Assembly: GCF_003576645.1 (NCBI RefSeq)
Contig: NC_044927.1
Span: forward strand, 12,454,218 to 12,518,217
Source: Ipomoea triloba
Taxonomy: Eukaryota; Streptophyta; Magnoliopsida; Solanales; Convolvulaceae
DNA: 64,000 nt
Reading direction: 5' to 3'
This document shows positions 1-26,620 of this stretch, piece by piece (the stretch's first letter is position 1; the number at the start of each line of letters is the position of its first letter). A program made the translations under genes and the position numbers. Below the pieces are notes generated by a model. That model did no database searches. It worked only from the letters and a program-made list of their open reading frames with translations, and was not told the DNA's origin.

Positions 1-1367
1 AAGAAATTTCTCATAGCGAGTCATGACCAGACGGTCGAACTCAAAAACCATTTTAATCCTGGCCTTGTTCAACAAGGCCCCGGAAATCAATTTTCTACGA
101 AGGGAAGGGACATACAACACATTTTTCAACATTAACTGCTTCCCAGAATATAACATTAGTTCTACGGTGCCTCTATCACTTACCTGGGAGACGCTGGAGT
201 TTCCCATGAACACTTGTTCTCCTTCAGTGATAGGTTCAAACTCCTTGAAAATATCTTTGTTATTGCAGAAGTGGCGCGATGCTCCAGTGTCCACAACCCA
301 CTCTTCTGGATCTCCAACGATATTAGCTTCAGTTATCACGGCTGCTACCACTTCCGTGTTGTATGTGTCTTCAGTTAGATGGGCTTGATTTTTGGTCCCC
401 CGTTGTCAGACTTTTTTGTGTTCTGATTTACGCATTTGTGAAAGTAGCATTGTGCAGCGCGATGGCCTTGCTTCCCACAAACGAAACATCCAGGACCTGT
501 TCCTTTCTTCTGAATTTTGCCATGCTTGACTTGATTATTGTTGTTTTGTTTGAAGCTTCGTTTGTGGTTCTTAGTATGATCATTAGGTCTTGGTCAGTCA
601 AAACCAACACTTGACTCAACAACATTAGCTTTTACATTATTAGAAAGGGTAGCTGACCTGAGCACAAGGCGGTTTTCTTCTTCTATGTTTAGGCTGTTGA
701 TCAACTGTTGTAGAGTGTAGTCGCGCCTTTCATGCTTCATTTTGTTCTTGAAATCAAGCCAGGAGTCGGGTAACTTTTCAATAAGGGCACCAGACAGAAA
801 AACATCATTTACCTCAGCTCCTTCAACGGTTATGTCCGCAACCAAGTTTTCAAATTCGTGCACTTGTTCAACGATGGATTTTGAGTCGTTCATTCTGAAG
901 TTCATCCAACGGCCGACTGCATACTTTGTCCTGCCAGCATCGTCAGTACCATACTTCTGGCGTAATAAGTTCCAAATGACTTTGGCAGACTTATAGCTAG
1001 AAAACATGTCGAATAGAGAATTTGCCATTCGTTGCAAGATGATTGCTCGAGCAGTCTTGTTGTCCTTTTCAAATTTAACACTAACCTGTGATAATGTAGC
1101 TGAAGGCGTTGGTGTAGGTGCCTTAGGATTAGGAGTGGCGTCAACAGCCGTGTCCTGCGAATCGTCCTTCTTAATTTGCTTCTGAGTTTGTGTAGACGTG
1201 GAGTGCGTAGCCGGGCTGAATGATGAGTGATCAGTATGGATTACATAGTCAACATCTTTGTCTTCCAAGAGCATGATTATTTTTGCTGACCACCTTCGGT
1301 AATTAAGTCCACCAGTGAGAGGTTCGACGATAGAGACATCAGAGTTTGTTTTCGCTGGCATCGCCAT
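1..1367 (-). pseudogene. Copia retrotransposon gag-protease remnant, cut by window edge
   Basis: Read on the minus strand, an open gag begins at 1367 and runs 257 codons to an in-frame TGA at 594-596. The same frame continues beyond it into a CCHC zinc knuckle (C-F-V-C-G-K-Q-G-H-R-A-A-Q-C, about 440-490). A one-base frame change near 375-388 then leads into an aspartic-protease segment with the active-site motif VDTGASRHFC (about 270-300). It continues off the left edge, so integrase and reverse transcriptase are not in view. The gag N-terminus (LTGGLNYRRWSAKI) has the style of Copia gag proteins. Stop plus frameshift indicate a dead copy. The order gag, zinc knuckle, protease is seen directly; the Copia assignment rests on known family architecture. 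Confidence 0.9.
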
Positions 1368-1837
1368 AGGATGATAACTGGATAAATGTTTTTAACTGTT
1401 ATACCCCTGAACGTGTATGAACGAAAGAAGATCGACAGGAGTCTTCTTCGTGTAAGTTTGATATAGGCTGGTTATAGGAATAGGTGAATATGAAAGAGTA
1501 GTAACAATTCTGTGTCCTGTTTTGGAAATACTACCTTAAAAGCATTTAGACCAGGGCTATCGTATGCTTTCGACAGGCACACACAGAATCAACAGGCCAC
1601 CAAACCTGTTAATATATATTATAAGCTCAGAATGTTGGGACGTAGCTTTGTAGAGAGTAGAGAGGATTGTTTTGAAGTGTGTCTTGATTAGCAATGAATT
1701 AAGCCATTATATACTATTTAGCTATAACAGCATTAATCCTTACCAACCACAAAAGAGGAGAGAACCATGCATTAAATGGCTATCCACAAAATTAGGATAA
1801 ATGGCCTTTTACCTTGAATGTTTCCCAACACACAAGA
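1368..1837. other. Flank of the Copia remnant, no gene seen
   Basis: This is where a 5' LTR and primer-binding site of the minus-strand Copia remnant would lie. I do not find a TGGTATCAGAGC-like primer site or a clear TG...CA terminus, so the LTR boundary cannot be set. No ORF of note. Confidence 0.4.
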
Positions 1838-1850
1838 GTTGTTGTTGTTG

Positions 1851-1918
<68 letters not shown>
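1838..1918. repeat. (TTG)n/(TTA)n microsatellite
   Basis: About six TTG units pass into more than twenty TTA units, an uninterrupted trinucleotide tract. Confidence 0.97.
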
Positions 1919-2064
1919 TAATTTAAGGTCACGGTTCAAACCTATGACCACCCATTTAGAATGATAATCAGAATGTGATTACACTATATAGTAGTTAGCA
2001 CAAAAGTTAATTTAAATTTGAGTAACTACAACATTTCATTATTGTTTCCATCAGAATGTCCTCA

Positions 2065-2381
2065 CACTATATTGTGTGACCCGTGAGACGAGTCGGTCAA
2101 GATGAAAATATAATACTTATACTGAAAAATGAAATACTAATTAGGAATAAAATGTTTGTTACTTATATGAGAAAGTGTAATACTTTTGAATAAAAATTTA
2201 CTCGTAATATTTTTACATCTGATTTAAAAGCATTACATTTTTCACAGAAGTATTACATTTTTTTATAAGTAACAAATACATTATTCCTGATTAATATTAC
2301 ATTTTTTAGTATAAGTATTACATTTTCTACATTGACTTGATCCGTCTCATGGATAATGAGACGGTTTCACAGGAGAGTCAC
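2065..2381. mobile_element. Foldback MITE, about 315 bp
   Basis: The left arm (tgtgacccgtgagacg, then gtcaa and repeated taatacttata blocks) recurs as its reverse complement at the right end (cgtctcatggataatgagacggtttcaca). The arms are over 100 bp long and imperfect, with a short AT-rich centre. There is no coding capacity. Family name not assigned; the target duplication is unclear. Confidence 0.8.
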
Positions 2382-2872
2382 TCTAGAACCAATTGGAGCA
2401 GTTTAAATGTACTTTAGTTTTACGACTCTTCAAAAAGGAATTTGAATATTGTCTTAAACATTCCTCTTATATATACATCATCTAGAATCTCTATCATTGT
2501 AAGACTAATTCAAATTTGATTTTAATATCGCGTTTTTAACAATTTCATGATATATGCATAAAAGAGGGGACTTGCTCATATGATCTCCGGCCTTATAGTC
2601 ATTCTACAGAGTTTTCACTGTTTTAACTTAAAATACAAAGCATACCTAAATGTCACCCTAAAAAGTTTTAAATTCAGTAAAAAGAAAATAATGAAAATTA
2701 TTGCGCTGTTACTTCTAATAGTGGTGTTGTTGTTGGTTTATTTATGATATATTTGAATAGGTGAGAATTCAACTTATTAAGACCTGTAAATATATATATA
2801 TATATATGTATATATATGAATAAAGGCTTAGACTAATAACCCAACGGTCACAAAGTCATTTAATTTCCAGTT

Positions 2873-2919
<47 letters not shown>

Positions 2920-3155
2920 GTGTAGTAGCATATATATTACTGAACCCATTGGTGTGGCAATCATGAGTAATTAGTAGAGTATACTTATTAGGTTAGACAT
3001 AAATCATGTAATAATCATCATTCTGTTTGCTTAAAGCTTTGATTTAAAATTTCTAATATGGTTTCTGGTACTGCACAATCATATCATATTCTCCCTGCAT
3101 ATATCTTAAAGTGTATCTTAAATTAGTTGTAGCTTTTAACAGTTATTTTTTTAAG
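2382..3155. other. AT-rich intergenic DNA with short microsatellites
   Basis: Holds a short (TA)n at about 2791-2817 and an (ATA)n tract at 2874-2921. No gene or recognisable element otherwise. Confidence 0.8.
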
Positions 3156-3556
3156 AGTTAATTCCATTTTTGGTCCTAAATTTATATGTGACAATTTACT
3201 TTTAGCCCTTTTTTATTAGAACATCCACTTTTGGTCCTAATATTATTGTGACATGACCATTTTCGGTCCTTTATCAACAAATCAGTTTAAATATCGTTAA
3301 ATACAAGGACATTTCGCTCTTCAATTATGAATGTTTTCAAATAAATAAGCATAAAAAATATAACGGTTCAACATACTTTGTATAAAAAAGATTGAAATAT
3401 CTTTGTATTTAACGATATTTCAACGATTTTGTTGCCGAAGGACTAAAATTGGTTATGCCACAATAATACTAGGACCAAATGACGATGTTCTAATAAAAAA
3501 ATGACTAAAAGTGAATTATCACCTATAAATCTAGGACCAAAAATGAAATTAACTTA
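3156..3556. mobile_element. Foldback MITE, about 400 bp
   Basis: Begins gttaattccatttttggtcc and ends with its reverse complement, ggaccaaaaatgaaattaac. Inner blocks also mirror each other (for example atttacttttagccc against gactaaaagtgaat, and atatcgttaaatac against tatttaacgatat). The arms are diverged, so the insertion is old. Confidence 0.8.
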
Positions 3557-3629
3557 TTTTTTAAAATTATATTTCCCTCATTTTTTGTTTCTTCAGCAAT
3601 GGGTCGGGAATCTACATTAAATATAATCA

Positions 3630-4044
3630 GAAACAGTTTTTTTTTTTTAAACACAGTGACATTTTTGTAAATAATTCAAACTTTGAAGTGCAAGTAAAAG
3701 TTTCATAGAGTGCACTTAAGTACAAGTAAAACGTACTAAAAGTGGAACAATATAATATACACTGAGCAACAATATTAAGTAAACCATGTGTTATCATCAG
3801 TTGCACCAAATTAAACGTTATCATTAAGTGCACAAATGTGAAGAGGTAAGTTGTTTGCACTAGTAATTGTAAATGGTTACACTTTGAGTGATGTTACTTG
3901 CACTCAAAGTTTGAGTTATTTAAAAAAAGAAGTCGCAATTTTTTTTTCTAAATTACATTTGATCCGTTGATCTTTTCAAATGAACAGCTCAGATTAGTTC
4001 CTAGGTTTCTCCTAAGCGCCCTTTCTCACATGAGCGCACCCCAT
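3630..4044. mobile_element. Diverged copy of a (TA)n-associated foldback family (copy 1)
   Basis: Shares with the elements at 6183-7627 and 30018-30836 the blocks gtgacatttt-gtaaataa-tc-aactttg, gtgcaagtaa, and a right end with cgttgatct...cctaggt...gcgcacccc followed by AT repeat. About 415 bp are recognisable; the left end is weak. No coding capacity. Confidence 0.6.
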
Positions 4045-4056
4045 ATATATGTGTGT

Positions 4057-4058
4057 AT

Positions 4059-4089
<31 letters not shown>

Positions 4090-4098
4090 TGTATTTAT
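4057..4098. repeat. (TTTA)n microsatellite
   Basis: About ten TTTA units directly after the copy-1 foldback element. Confidence 0.95.
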
Positions 4099-5224
4099 GT
4101 GCTGAAAGTAAGTGAAAGTTGCTAACTAAAGCAAGCATTGTTCTTTAATATTTATCCATAACTTTACACTAAGCTAACCTTAGCTAGATAGTATTGTGTC
4201 AATGATAGATATATTTCTAAATTTAATCTAATAAAACATTATATTTGTCAATGCTGGTTATGTCATGGGTTTTTGTCAGTTTTTTGTGTTCTATAATTAT
4301 TGGACAAAATTATCCTCCCATCATTATAACTATGTTACTATTTAATGACTTATAAAATTGATGACTAAATAAATAAAAAGTATAATGCACTCTTATAATT
4401 ACCATATATAGTGTTAAGACCATAGATTAATTATTTTAATGGTTTTACACCAATTGTCTTTATAGTTTTGTACATGATATGTAACTCAAAATTTTTAGTT
4501 ATCGTTTTTTCAATATAAATAGAATTTTCTCAATATAAATAGAAATATTACAATAATAATTCCTCATTTCAATATAATATATATGAATTCTACGGCTTAT
4601 AATATTTATTTATTTATTTACTATTTTTTAAATCATTTAAATATTTATATAATCATATTTTTAATATTAGGTAAAGCAATGGATATTTTCATGCATGGCG
4701 CATACAAAAACTACTATTTATATGTGTAAAAAGTTTAGATTCAATTCAATAAATTATCTTGCGATTCTTAGAAATTCCAAACATTATACTTGTAAGATTC
4801 GTATGAATTATAATTCATTTTGAACTTAAATATGATTCCTCTTTCTGAATTTTTGTCGAATATGTCAAATTTTAAAGGAAAAAAAAATTAAAAAATAAAA
4901 ATAAAAAAAATGGCAACACGTGTGGTGAAGATGTGATTGAGTCAAAGGCAAAGTCCAATTTAAGTTGTAGGAAACAATACACTTCCCCTTAGGAGTTAGG
5001 ACTATTGAGTACTAATTTCTACACTACTATACACGTACATAAAGTTCAAATCCAATTTAAACTGTGATTAGAACCAACAAAATTTCCGTTTTAGATTCAT
5101 GAATTCTATAGAATGGCTCCATTTAACTTGTTCAAACAATTGGCTTAGCTTAGTAATCCTTTGATTGGTTTGAACCGGTTAACTATAGACAATTTATGCT
5201 AGTTAACTATATGTTTTCAAAAAT
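4099..5224. other. AT-rich intergenic DNA, nothing recognised
   Basis: No ORF of interest, no terminal repeats and no RNA gene found; several A/T homopolymers. Confidence 0.7.
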
Positions 5225-5350
5225 AAATAAATATATATTATCGGAGGTTCAGAGATTTAAGGTTGTTTCATTCCCAAAGTCAAGGATCGAACCCTTAACT
5301 TTTGATTAAGGATGGATAAGTCACTTCCACTCAACTAGACCCTCCAAGTT
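5225..5350 (-). mobile_element. Possible tRNA-derived SINE
   Basis: On the minus strand an A-box-like GGTCTAGTTGAGTGG (rc of about 5327-5342) is followed some 35 bases later by a B-box-like GGGTTCGATCC (rc of about 5284-5294), the internal RNA polymerase III promoter spacing of tRNA-derived SINEs. The unit is about 125 bp and ends in an AT-rich tail. No clear target duplication. It could be a chance match within a larger repeat. Confidence 0.4.
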
Positions 5351-5376
5351 ATATAAATATATATATATATATATAT

Positions 5377-6122
5377 TGGTTCAAATGCGGCGGCGAGCTC
5401 CGGTGCGGTCATGCGACCTAATCTGCACCGTCCAATTTTATTAATCTTACTGAAATTCGCGTATGTTTAAGTGGGGTTATTATGGTAATTTTAGTATTTA
5501 TATTACGTCAATTGGAATGGTGCATTTTAGTACATAGTGTGGTGCGTTTAAATATATGCTGTGGTGCGTTTTATTACGTATGTTGTGCATTAACTGTGTT
5601 GTGGAATGGTGTGTTTTAATCTATCCGTTGGTGCATTTTCATACGTTGAATAATGTGTAACTGTGTTGTGGAATGGTGTGTTTTAATATGTCGTCTGGTG
5701 CATTTTAATACATTGAATGGTGTGTATTTTAACACATGTGTTTCTAATAAGTGTGGTGCATTTTAATACGTATAATGGTGCATATTTTAGCACATGTTTT
5801 TTTTTTTTGAAAACTAGCACATGTTTTCTAATATGTGTAAATAGTGTATGCTTATAATCTGACATCAGGCACGTTGTGGTACATTTTAATACCTAGAATG
5901 ATGTGTTTTATTAAGTATATTGATGAATTTTAAGTGAATAGACGCATTTGGTATATTGTGTGGAATGGTGTGTTTTATCGGTCCTCTGGTGCTTTTTAGT
6001 ACGTAGAATGGTGTGTTCTGTAACATATATATATTGCGCGTTGATTTGAGGAGTTGATATGATCTAATGGTTGAAAATAGGCCACACGACCACACCTAAT
6101 GACCAGGTCACACCTGATCATG

Positions 6123-6126
<4 letters not shown>
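5377..6126. mobile_element. Foldback element embedded in (TA)n tracts, second family
   Basis: Lies between (AT)n at 5351-5376 and (TA)n from 6127. Its ends are diverged inverted repeats: ggtgcggtcatgcgacctaa at the left, and ggtgtggtcgtgtggccta as the reverse complement of the right. The interior repeats ggtgcattttaatacgt-like and ggtgtgttttaat-like blocks many times. No coding capacity. Confidence 0.65.

Positions 6127-6182
<56 letters not shown>
6127..6182. repeat. (TA)n microsatellite
   Basis: About 28 TA units between two foldback elements. Confidence 0.98.
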
Positions 6183-6185
<3 letters not shown>

Positions 6186-7624
6186 GCGCGCTCAGGTGCG
6201 GACGCTCAGTGGCGGAGCCAGAAATTAATTTGAGTGGGGGCGAAGAAGCAAAGGTAAAATGAATTCAAAATTGTTTAAATAAAAAAATATCAAATACAAA
6301 TAAGATTGTTCAAATACAAAATATATTATAAATTACAATACAAGGTTTATGATGAACTACGAATAATATTTCTCTACACTTTCCCATATTTTGAAATCGG
6401 TGTAGAATTGCTTCATTTAAAAAAAAAAAAAAAAAAAGAAACACTTAGAGATCGAGTCATAAATATTGTTAACTAAAAATAAAAAATTAAAATATATCAA
6501 GATTAAAAAATATTTAAAACAAAATATAAAATATAATTAATTAGATAAAATAGTTTGAATGGAAAACACATTATAAATCACTCATCTTACTATTAATATT
6601 AAAAAAGAAAGTAAAAATAAAAAAGATAAAAAATCACAATGTTACAAATAAAAAATCCAATTAGAATTTCTCCCTATTAATATTAAAAAATGTCAAAAAC
6701 AAAATTTCAGTTAAAAATAAAACAAAATTTGACTTAAAATTTTTGAAAACAGAGTTTAGGCTACAAGGTTCAAATTGTAGCCTCGAACACAGGACCATTT
6801 CATTTCACATGAATGTATGATAATGGTGAAGCCCTACCATCTAAGCCAGATTAACTTGTATTTGAGTTTTGGTATATTTGGTATATATACTATATATATA
6901 GGGTGGGGGAGTGGGGGCAGCTGCCCCCATTGTGGCTCCGCCAGTGCGGACGCTCACCCATGAAGGAAATGAGAACGCTTCACAGCCGTCCACGTGTCGA
7001 GATCAATTTAACACAGTAACTTTTAAAAAACGATGCGGTGACATTTTCGTAAATAACTCGAACTTTGGTGCAAGTAATTATGTTGTAAGTGCACCTCTTT
7101 TCGCACATATTTTCACTTACAAGTGCAAGTAATTTACCTTATTACATTCATGCACTTGGGTGCAACCTAGGTGCATCTAATTATAACATTAGGTGCACCT
7201 AGTTATAACATTAGGTGCACTTAGTATTGATGCTCAATGTACAATTTACTTATACTTGTAATATATTTTACTTGCACTTGTGTACCTATTTTCACTTACA
7301 AGTGCAAGTAATTTACCTTGTTAACATTCATGCACCTAGGTGCACCTAAATATAATATTAGGTTCACCTAGTTATAACATTAGGTGCACTTAGTATTCAT
7401 GCTCAGTATACAATTTACTTGCACCTGTAATACATTTTACTTGCACTTGTGCACCTTTTTTCACTTACAAGTGCAAGTAATTTACCTTGTTAACATTCAT
7501 GCACCTAGGTGCAACCTAGGTGCACCTAGTTATAACGTTAGGTGCAACTACATCCTAGACATGTGGCGCGTTGCGAAGAGTTCTCAGTTCTTTCCTGGGC
7601 GGGTGGTTCTCACCTGAACACGAT

Positions 7625-7627
<3 letters not shown>
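6183..7627. mobile_element. (TA)n-flanked foldback family, copy 2, interrupted
   Basis: Starts ggggcgcgctcaggtgcggacgctca directly after (TA)n and ends ...gcgggtggttctcacctgaacacgatcct directly before (TA)n at 7627. The reverse complement of the right end (aggatcgtgttcaggtgagaac) resembles both its own left end and the start of the copy at 30018. The interior is made of gtgcaagtaa and taggtgcacct repeats. A 735-bp element (6209-6943) is inserted near its left end. Confidence 0.7.
6209..6943. mobile_element. Nested element with TGGCGGAGCCA termini
   Basis: Termini are inverted: TGGCGGAGCCA at 6210 and TGGCTCCGCCA ending at 6943. The flanks repeat gtgcggacgctca exactly (6196-6208 and 6944-6956), a 13-bp apparent target duplication. 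The interior is AT-rich with an A19 tract near 6420 and no ORF; a g-rich/c-rich pair (gggggcagctgccccc) lies just inside the right end. It interrupts copy 2 of the (TA)n-flanked family. Superfamily uncertain. Confidence 0.75.

Positions 7628-7687
<60 letters not shown>
7627..7687. repeat. (TA)n microsatellite
   Basis: About 30 TA units at the right edge of the copy-2 foldback element. Confidence 0.98.
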
Positions 7688-7690
<3 letters not shown>

Positions 7691-8698
7691 TTAGTGAAAT
7701 ATTTTAGTATTTAGTTTTTTGCCGGCCTATTCCACTTACGTACTTAACTTTGCTTGTGAGGAAAGAGATGGAATTTGAAATAGGCAATCAGTACAACATT
7801 CATTGTTTTTGAAACATGATTTTAGCTCTAAATTAATGCACATAGGGTTGATGTTTGGCTTTTTATGTTCAACGCTTTTAATATTCAAATGCCTAAATCA
7901 AATTTTCCAAAAGAGTAACGAAAATTGGCCAAGTTGCAACAAATTAAGGATGGCCTAGGGTCTAGGGAAAAGTTGAGTTAGTGATAGTAGGGTTTTAAAT
8001 GATTGAAAGTTCATATTAATATTATCTTTTCACGAGTTGATTTTTAAAAAAATAATATTTAAATGTCATTTTAATTTTATTTCACTTCACATGAATTTAA
8101 AAATATAGTGTAATGTTAATCGGCATCTTTATATACCTTCTACTCACCTTCTATCTTTCATTTAAGATAAAATCAATACAATCTTTCTTAGACCTACTTT
8201 GAATGACTTTAATTTTACCTCTTTATACTTGAAAAGAGCTCTCCACTTGCATTTTTACTTCTATCTGAAGATTAGACTGTTATAATTCTTTTTAGTCTTG
8301 TTTTGAATAGACTTGTTTCTCTTCTAACGTTTGTAAATGAGTCCTTGTCTTCATCTAGAATACTTTCTTGCAATTAATATTTTTAGTCAATCACTCTCTA
8401 GTTATTGTTAACTTTAACAATTTACGATTTTAGCTATTTACCCTCCAGATAACTTTGACAACTAGCATTTCTTGCAATTAGTATTTTTAGAAGCCAGTTA
8501 CCTCTGATTCCCCAAAATTTATCATTCACAACGAAATCACTCCATGACGTGACAAATTCTAATAGGTTTGTTTTCTTTTTTTTACTTATTTTTTCTTTTT
8601 CAAATGTCAACTTATTAGAGCTTACCACATTAGAGAGTGGCATTGTTGTGAGTAGTAAATGTAGGAGTATACAACATTGTCCTTTTAAAATTGATTTA
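7688..8698. other. Intergenic DNA, nothing recognised
   Basis: Low-complexity AT-rich sequence without a credible gene, RNA or terminal repeats. Confidence 0.7.
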
Positions 8699-9280
8699 GA
8701 CCCTGTTTGGTAAATAATCAGCCTTATCAGCCAATTTTAGCTTATTTGACCACTATTAGTTGTTTGGTTAATAAGCTTTTAGTAACTCCAAAATGCTAAA
8801 ATTCAAAAGACTACTAAAAGCAGCCTTTTCAATTAACTTTTTGATAAAAGAAATTATACCAAACAGCTATCAGCTAACAACTTGGCACTGTTTGGTAAAT
8901 AATTAGCCTATCAGCCAATTTTGGCTTATTTGACCACTATTAGTTGGTAAATAATAAGCTTTTTGTAACTTCAAAAGGCTAAAATTCAAAAGACTCCTTA
9001 AAGCAGCCTTTTCAATTAGCTTTTTGAGAAAAGAAATTATACCAAACAGCTATAAGCTAACAGCTAATTTATCAAACAACTTTCTACAATCAGCCAATGT
9101 TATCAACAAATCATACATTCTAACCCAAACAGCCAACCCAATCAGCTAACAACCATTTACAGAACAGGGCCCTAATCTATCAAACAACTTTCTGCAATCA
9201 GCTAATGTTATCAACAAATTATACCTTCTAACCCAAACAGCCAACCTAATCAGCTAACAGCCATTTACCAAACAGGGCCT
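8699..9280. mobile_element. MITE with CCCTGTTTGGTAAAT termini (outer copy)
   Basis: The left end ccctgtttggtaaataatcagcc and the right end ttaccaaacagggcc are inverted repeats, with interior blocks of cagctaaca and ccaaacagc typical of CAGGG-type MITEs. It is split by a second copy of the same family (8884-9172). No ORF. Confidence 0.75.
8884..9172. mobile_element. MITE of the same family inserted in the outer copy
   Basis: Starts ggcactgtttggtaaataattagcc and ends tttacagaacagggcc, 289 bp. Outer sequence resumes directly afterwards with atctatcaaacaactttctgcaatc, which parallels the inner copy's own atttatcaaacaactttctacaatc. That shows the position of the break. Confidence 0.7.
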
Positions 9281-9363
9281 ATACATTGGCATTTTCACTA
9301 TCCACATCGCACTACCAAGTTCCAAAAAAAAAAAAAAAAAAACTGAATATGTTAATTGTGTTA

Positions 9364-9622
9364 CTACCTCCGTCCCATTTTGTTTGTCTGATTCGGTTAA
9401 CGAGGCTTGACTGAAATTATTTTTAGTTCAAATTTTCATAATATTAAGTTTAGTATTAGTATATAAAATTTATATATTTAGAAACTACATCAAAAGTACT
9501 ATTAAACACAAAAAAATCAAATTTAAAAATAATTAAAAATTATTAAAGAAAATAAGCAATAAAGAAAGAGTTAGTTTAACCAATGAATAGTAAACAGGAC
9601 AGGTAAAATAGAACAGAGGGAG
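9364..9622. mobile_element. Stowaway-type MITE, 259 bp
   Basis: The left terminus ctacctccgtcccattttgt and the right terminus acagagggag are inverted repeats of the CTCCCTCCGT type, with a TA duplication on both sides (9362-9363, 9623-9624). These are the hallmarks of Tc1/mariner-derived Stowaway elements. Non-coding. Confidence 0.92.
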
Positions 9623-9658
9623 TATTACTTTCGTAAAATTATGAAGCACTTATTTACA

Positions 9659-10239
9659 GGGCGTTTGGTTGGGAGGAGGGAATTAAGGTGGAAAAGAATT
9701 GTAATTCGGTGGAATTGCAATTCAATGAATAAAGTATGAATTGAAATTACAGTGTTTGGTATGCAAAAATAGGAGTACAGGAAATTGAAAGGTAAGAAGT
9801 GACAAAATGACTAAAATACCCTTATGTTGTGGTAGTTGTTGTAGTAATAATAGTAGTCATAATAATAATAATAAATAATAATAATAATAATAATAATAAT
9901 AATTCTTTCAAAATAATAATAATAATAATAATAATAATTTATTCAAATAATAATAATAACAATAATTCTTTCAAAATAATAAAAACAATAATAATAATAA
10001 TTATTATTATTATTATTATTTTTTTTTTATTTCAAATTTAAAAAAAAAAAAAAAAAAAAAAAAGAGAAAGGGTATGGAGGAGGGACAAAATTGTTCTTAC
10101 ACCAACAAATTGCCCCTCCTCTCCACAGAATTACAATTCATGGAGGGTACCCCAGGAATTGCAATTCATCATTTGGAGGGAATTGCAATTCTGCAGAATT
10201 GCAATTCCCTCCAAACTACATCCATCCAAACAGGCCATT
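9659..10239. mobile_element. MITE with GGCGTTTGGTTGG ends, swollen by microsatellites
   Basis: The left ggcgtttggttgg...ggagggaatt is mirrored at the right by ...aattccctccaaact...ccatccaaacaggcc. The centre holds (ATA)n, (AAT)n and poly-A tracts at about 9854-10060, so nearly half of the element is simple repeat. No real ORF. Confidence 0.7.
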
Positions 10240-11339
10240 AAGTGAGATTGGGGAACAGATGTAGGCGAAGAGTGGTGAGGGGAAAAGATAGATGTTTCAT
10301 GTTACACGTGCCAGTGTGAGTACAACAAAAAGAATGTGCAAATTCGATTCCAGCCATACAAATAAATATTGCACAGCTAACAGCCTTCCCGCAAGTGTTT
10401 TGTTTATGTTCATCTCCCTCCTTCCCTTCCCTTCCCTTCCCTTCCCTTCATGCCTGTCAAATGCAATGAACTTGCGAATGACAAGATCACCTTCCTTTAA
10501 CTCGTCTCTACGCCTAAACCTATCACAATCACAATCACAAATCACAAATTCATAACTCGTCTCTACGCTACACAACATTCTTGTTTTCAAACAAATTATG
10601 AAATACCACCCCTGCACCTCCCTGAATGAATTGAATTAGTTTAGACTTCAATATAAGTGACTACTAAATATCACGTGTAAAAACCAAAATGCAATAGCTT
10701 TAAGACAACATTGGACTTTGGTAAAATGTAAACTAAAATAAAAGATTAGAGAAATAATCTCTTATAATTTAGTCTTTACAAGCCCATTCATTCCTTGTGT
10801 AAAGTAACACTAGAAAACTTGGGAATATAAGAAGAAGAAATTTAGGAGAAAACAAAAAACAATGAGTATAAGAATCCAGACTATACATTCATTACCTTGA
10901 AACAAAATCTTTCTATGCAGCAATATAACTACACAAACTAATTTTAAAAGACAGACATCTACAATCTATGCATGGCAGACAGACCCACATGGGCATGGGG
11001 AAAGGAAACATCATCCCTTCCCCAATCAAATCATAGCAGCCTACGATCCGTTGATACTTGAATATGAATATGCTAAGTCAGGCAGGACATGAATAATAAT
11101 AAAATCAAACAACCAGAAATTAAAAAGCATGTTCCGAAAAAAATAATAATAGACAAAAGAGAAGGGGAAACTTGTACAAGAGTACTCCCTCTGCCTTGTT
11201 CCCAAGCTCACAACATTTTACATTTTCCTTTCAGCTGAACAGCTTTCTGCACAAAGCTTTAAAGCCCCCATTGGCATGGCATGGCATGCCATGTCATGTC
11301 TTAGATAGCTGCTGCTTGTACAAGATTGTAAGCTCCAGC
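10240..11339. other. Downstream flank and probable 3' UTR of the UBP gene
   Basis: Contains a (TTCCC)n pentanucleotide tract at about 10418-10449. The part next to 11339 should be the 3' UTR of the minus-strand UBP gene, but no poly(A) site can be fixed by eye. No separate gene seen. Confidence 0.55.
10418..10449. repeat. (TTCCC)n pentanucleotide repeat
   Basis: Six near-perfect ttccc units; they create low-complexity ORFs on both strands that should be ignored. Confidence 0.95.
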
Positions 11340-26293
<14,954 letters not shown>

Positions 26294-26620
26294 AACTAAA
26301 GAGAGATTGAGGGTCCGATCAACGATTGAAAGGGATAGCAAGAGGAGGCCCTCCGGTGAAGAGAGAAGCGAGTTGAGGTGAGAAAGGGGGAGAGAGAGAG
26401 AGAGAAGACTCTGGGTTTCCGAGTGTGTCGATGGCGGGGATATGCTGGGGATTATGGGAAAAGATGAGGGTAGATTAGGGGAAGGGAAACTTGTTCGGGA
26501 GTGAGGGGCTAATAGGTAACGCTATTGTAATCCCGTTTTACGCAACGCGATTAGAAGTAGCGAATGAGGGTATGAAACGTAAAATGGCACGAGTCACTAC
26601 ACTACGCCTTCTGTTTCTGG
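26294..26620 (-). promoter_or_regulatory. 5' UTR and promoter region of the UBP gene
   Basis: Directly upstream of the UBP start codon. On the minus strand the leader is CT-rich, with a (CT)n tract at about 26388-26404, common in plant 5' UTRs. No TATA box could be singled out, as is frequent for housekeeping genes. The transcription start is not determinable by eye. Confidence 0.5.

Noticed and set aside
1368..1700. 5' LTR of the left Copia element
   Set aside because: No primer-binding site or terminal TG/CA could be found, so not called.
6071..6262. ORF of 63 codons across (TA)n
   Set aside because: Mostly Tyr-Ile from the microsatellite; spans two element boundaries. The same applies to ORFs over the (TA)n tracts at 29990 and 30840.
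9829..10041. Asn/Ile-rich ORF
   Set aside because: Translation of (AAT)n/(ATA)n inside a MITE.
10292..10617. Overlapping ORFs of 87 and 106 codons on both strands
   Set aside because: Driven by the (TTCCC)n repeat; no family likeness and both strands open equally.
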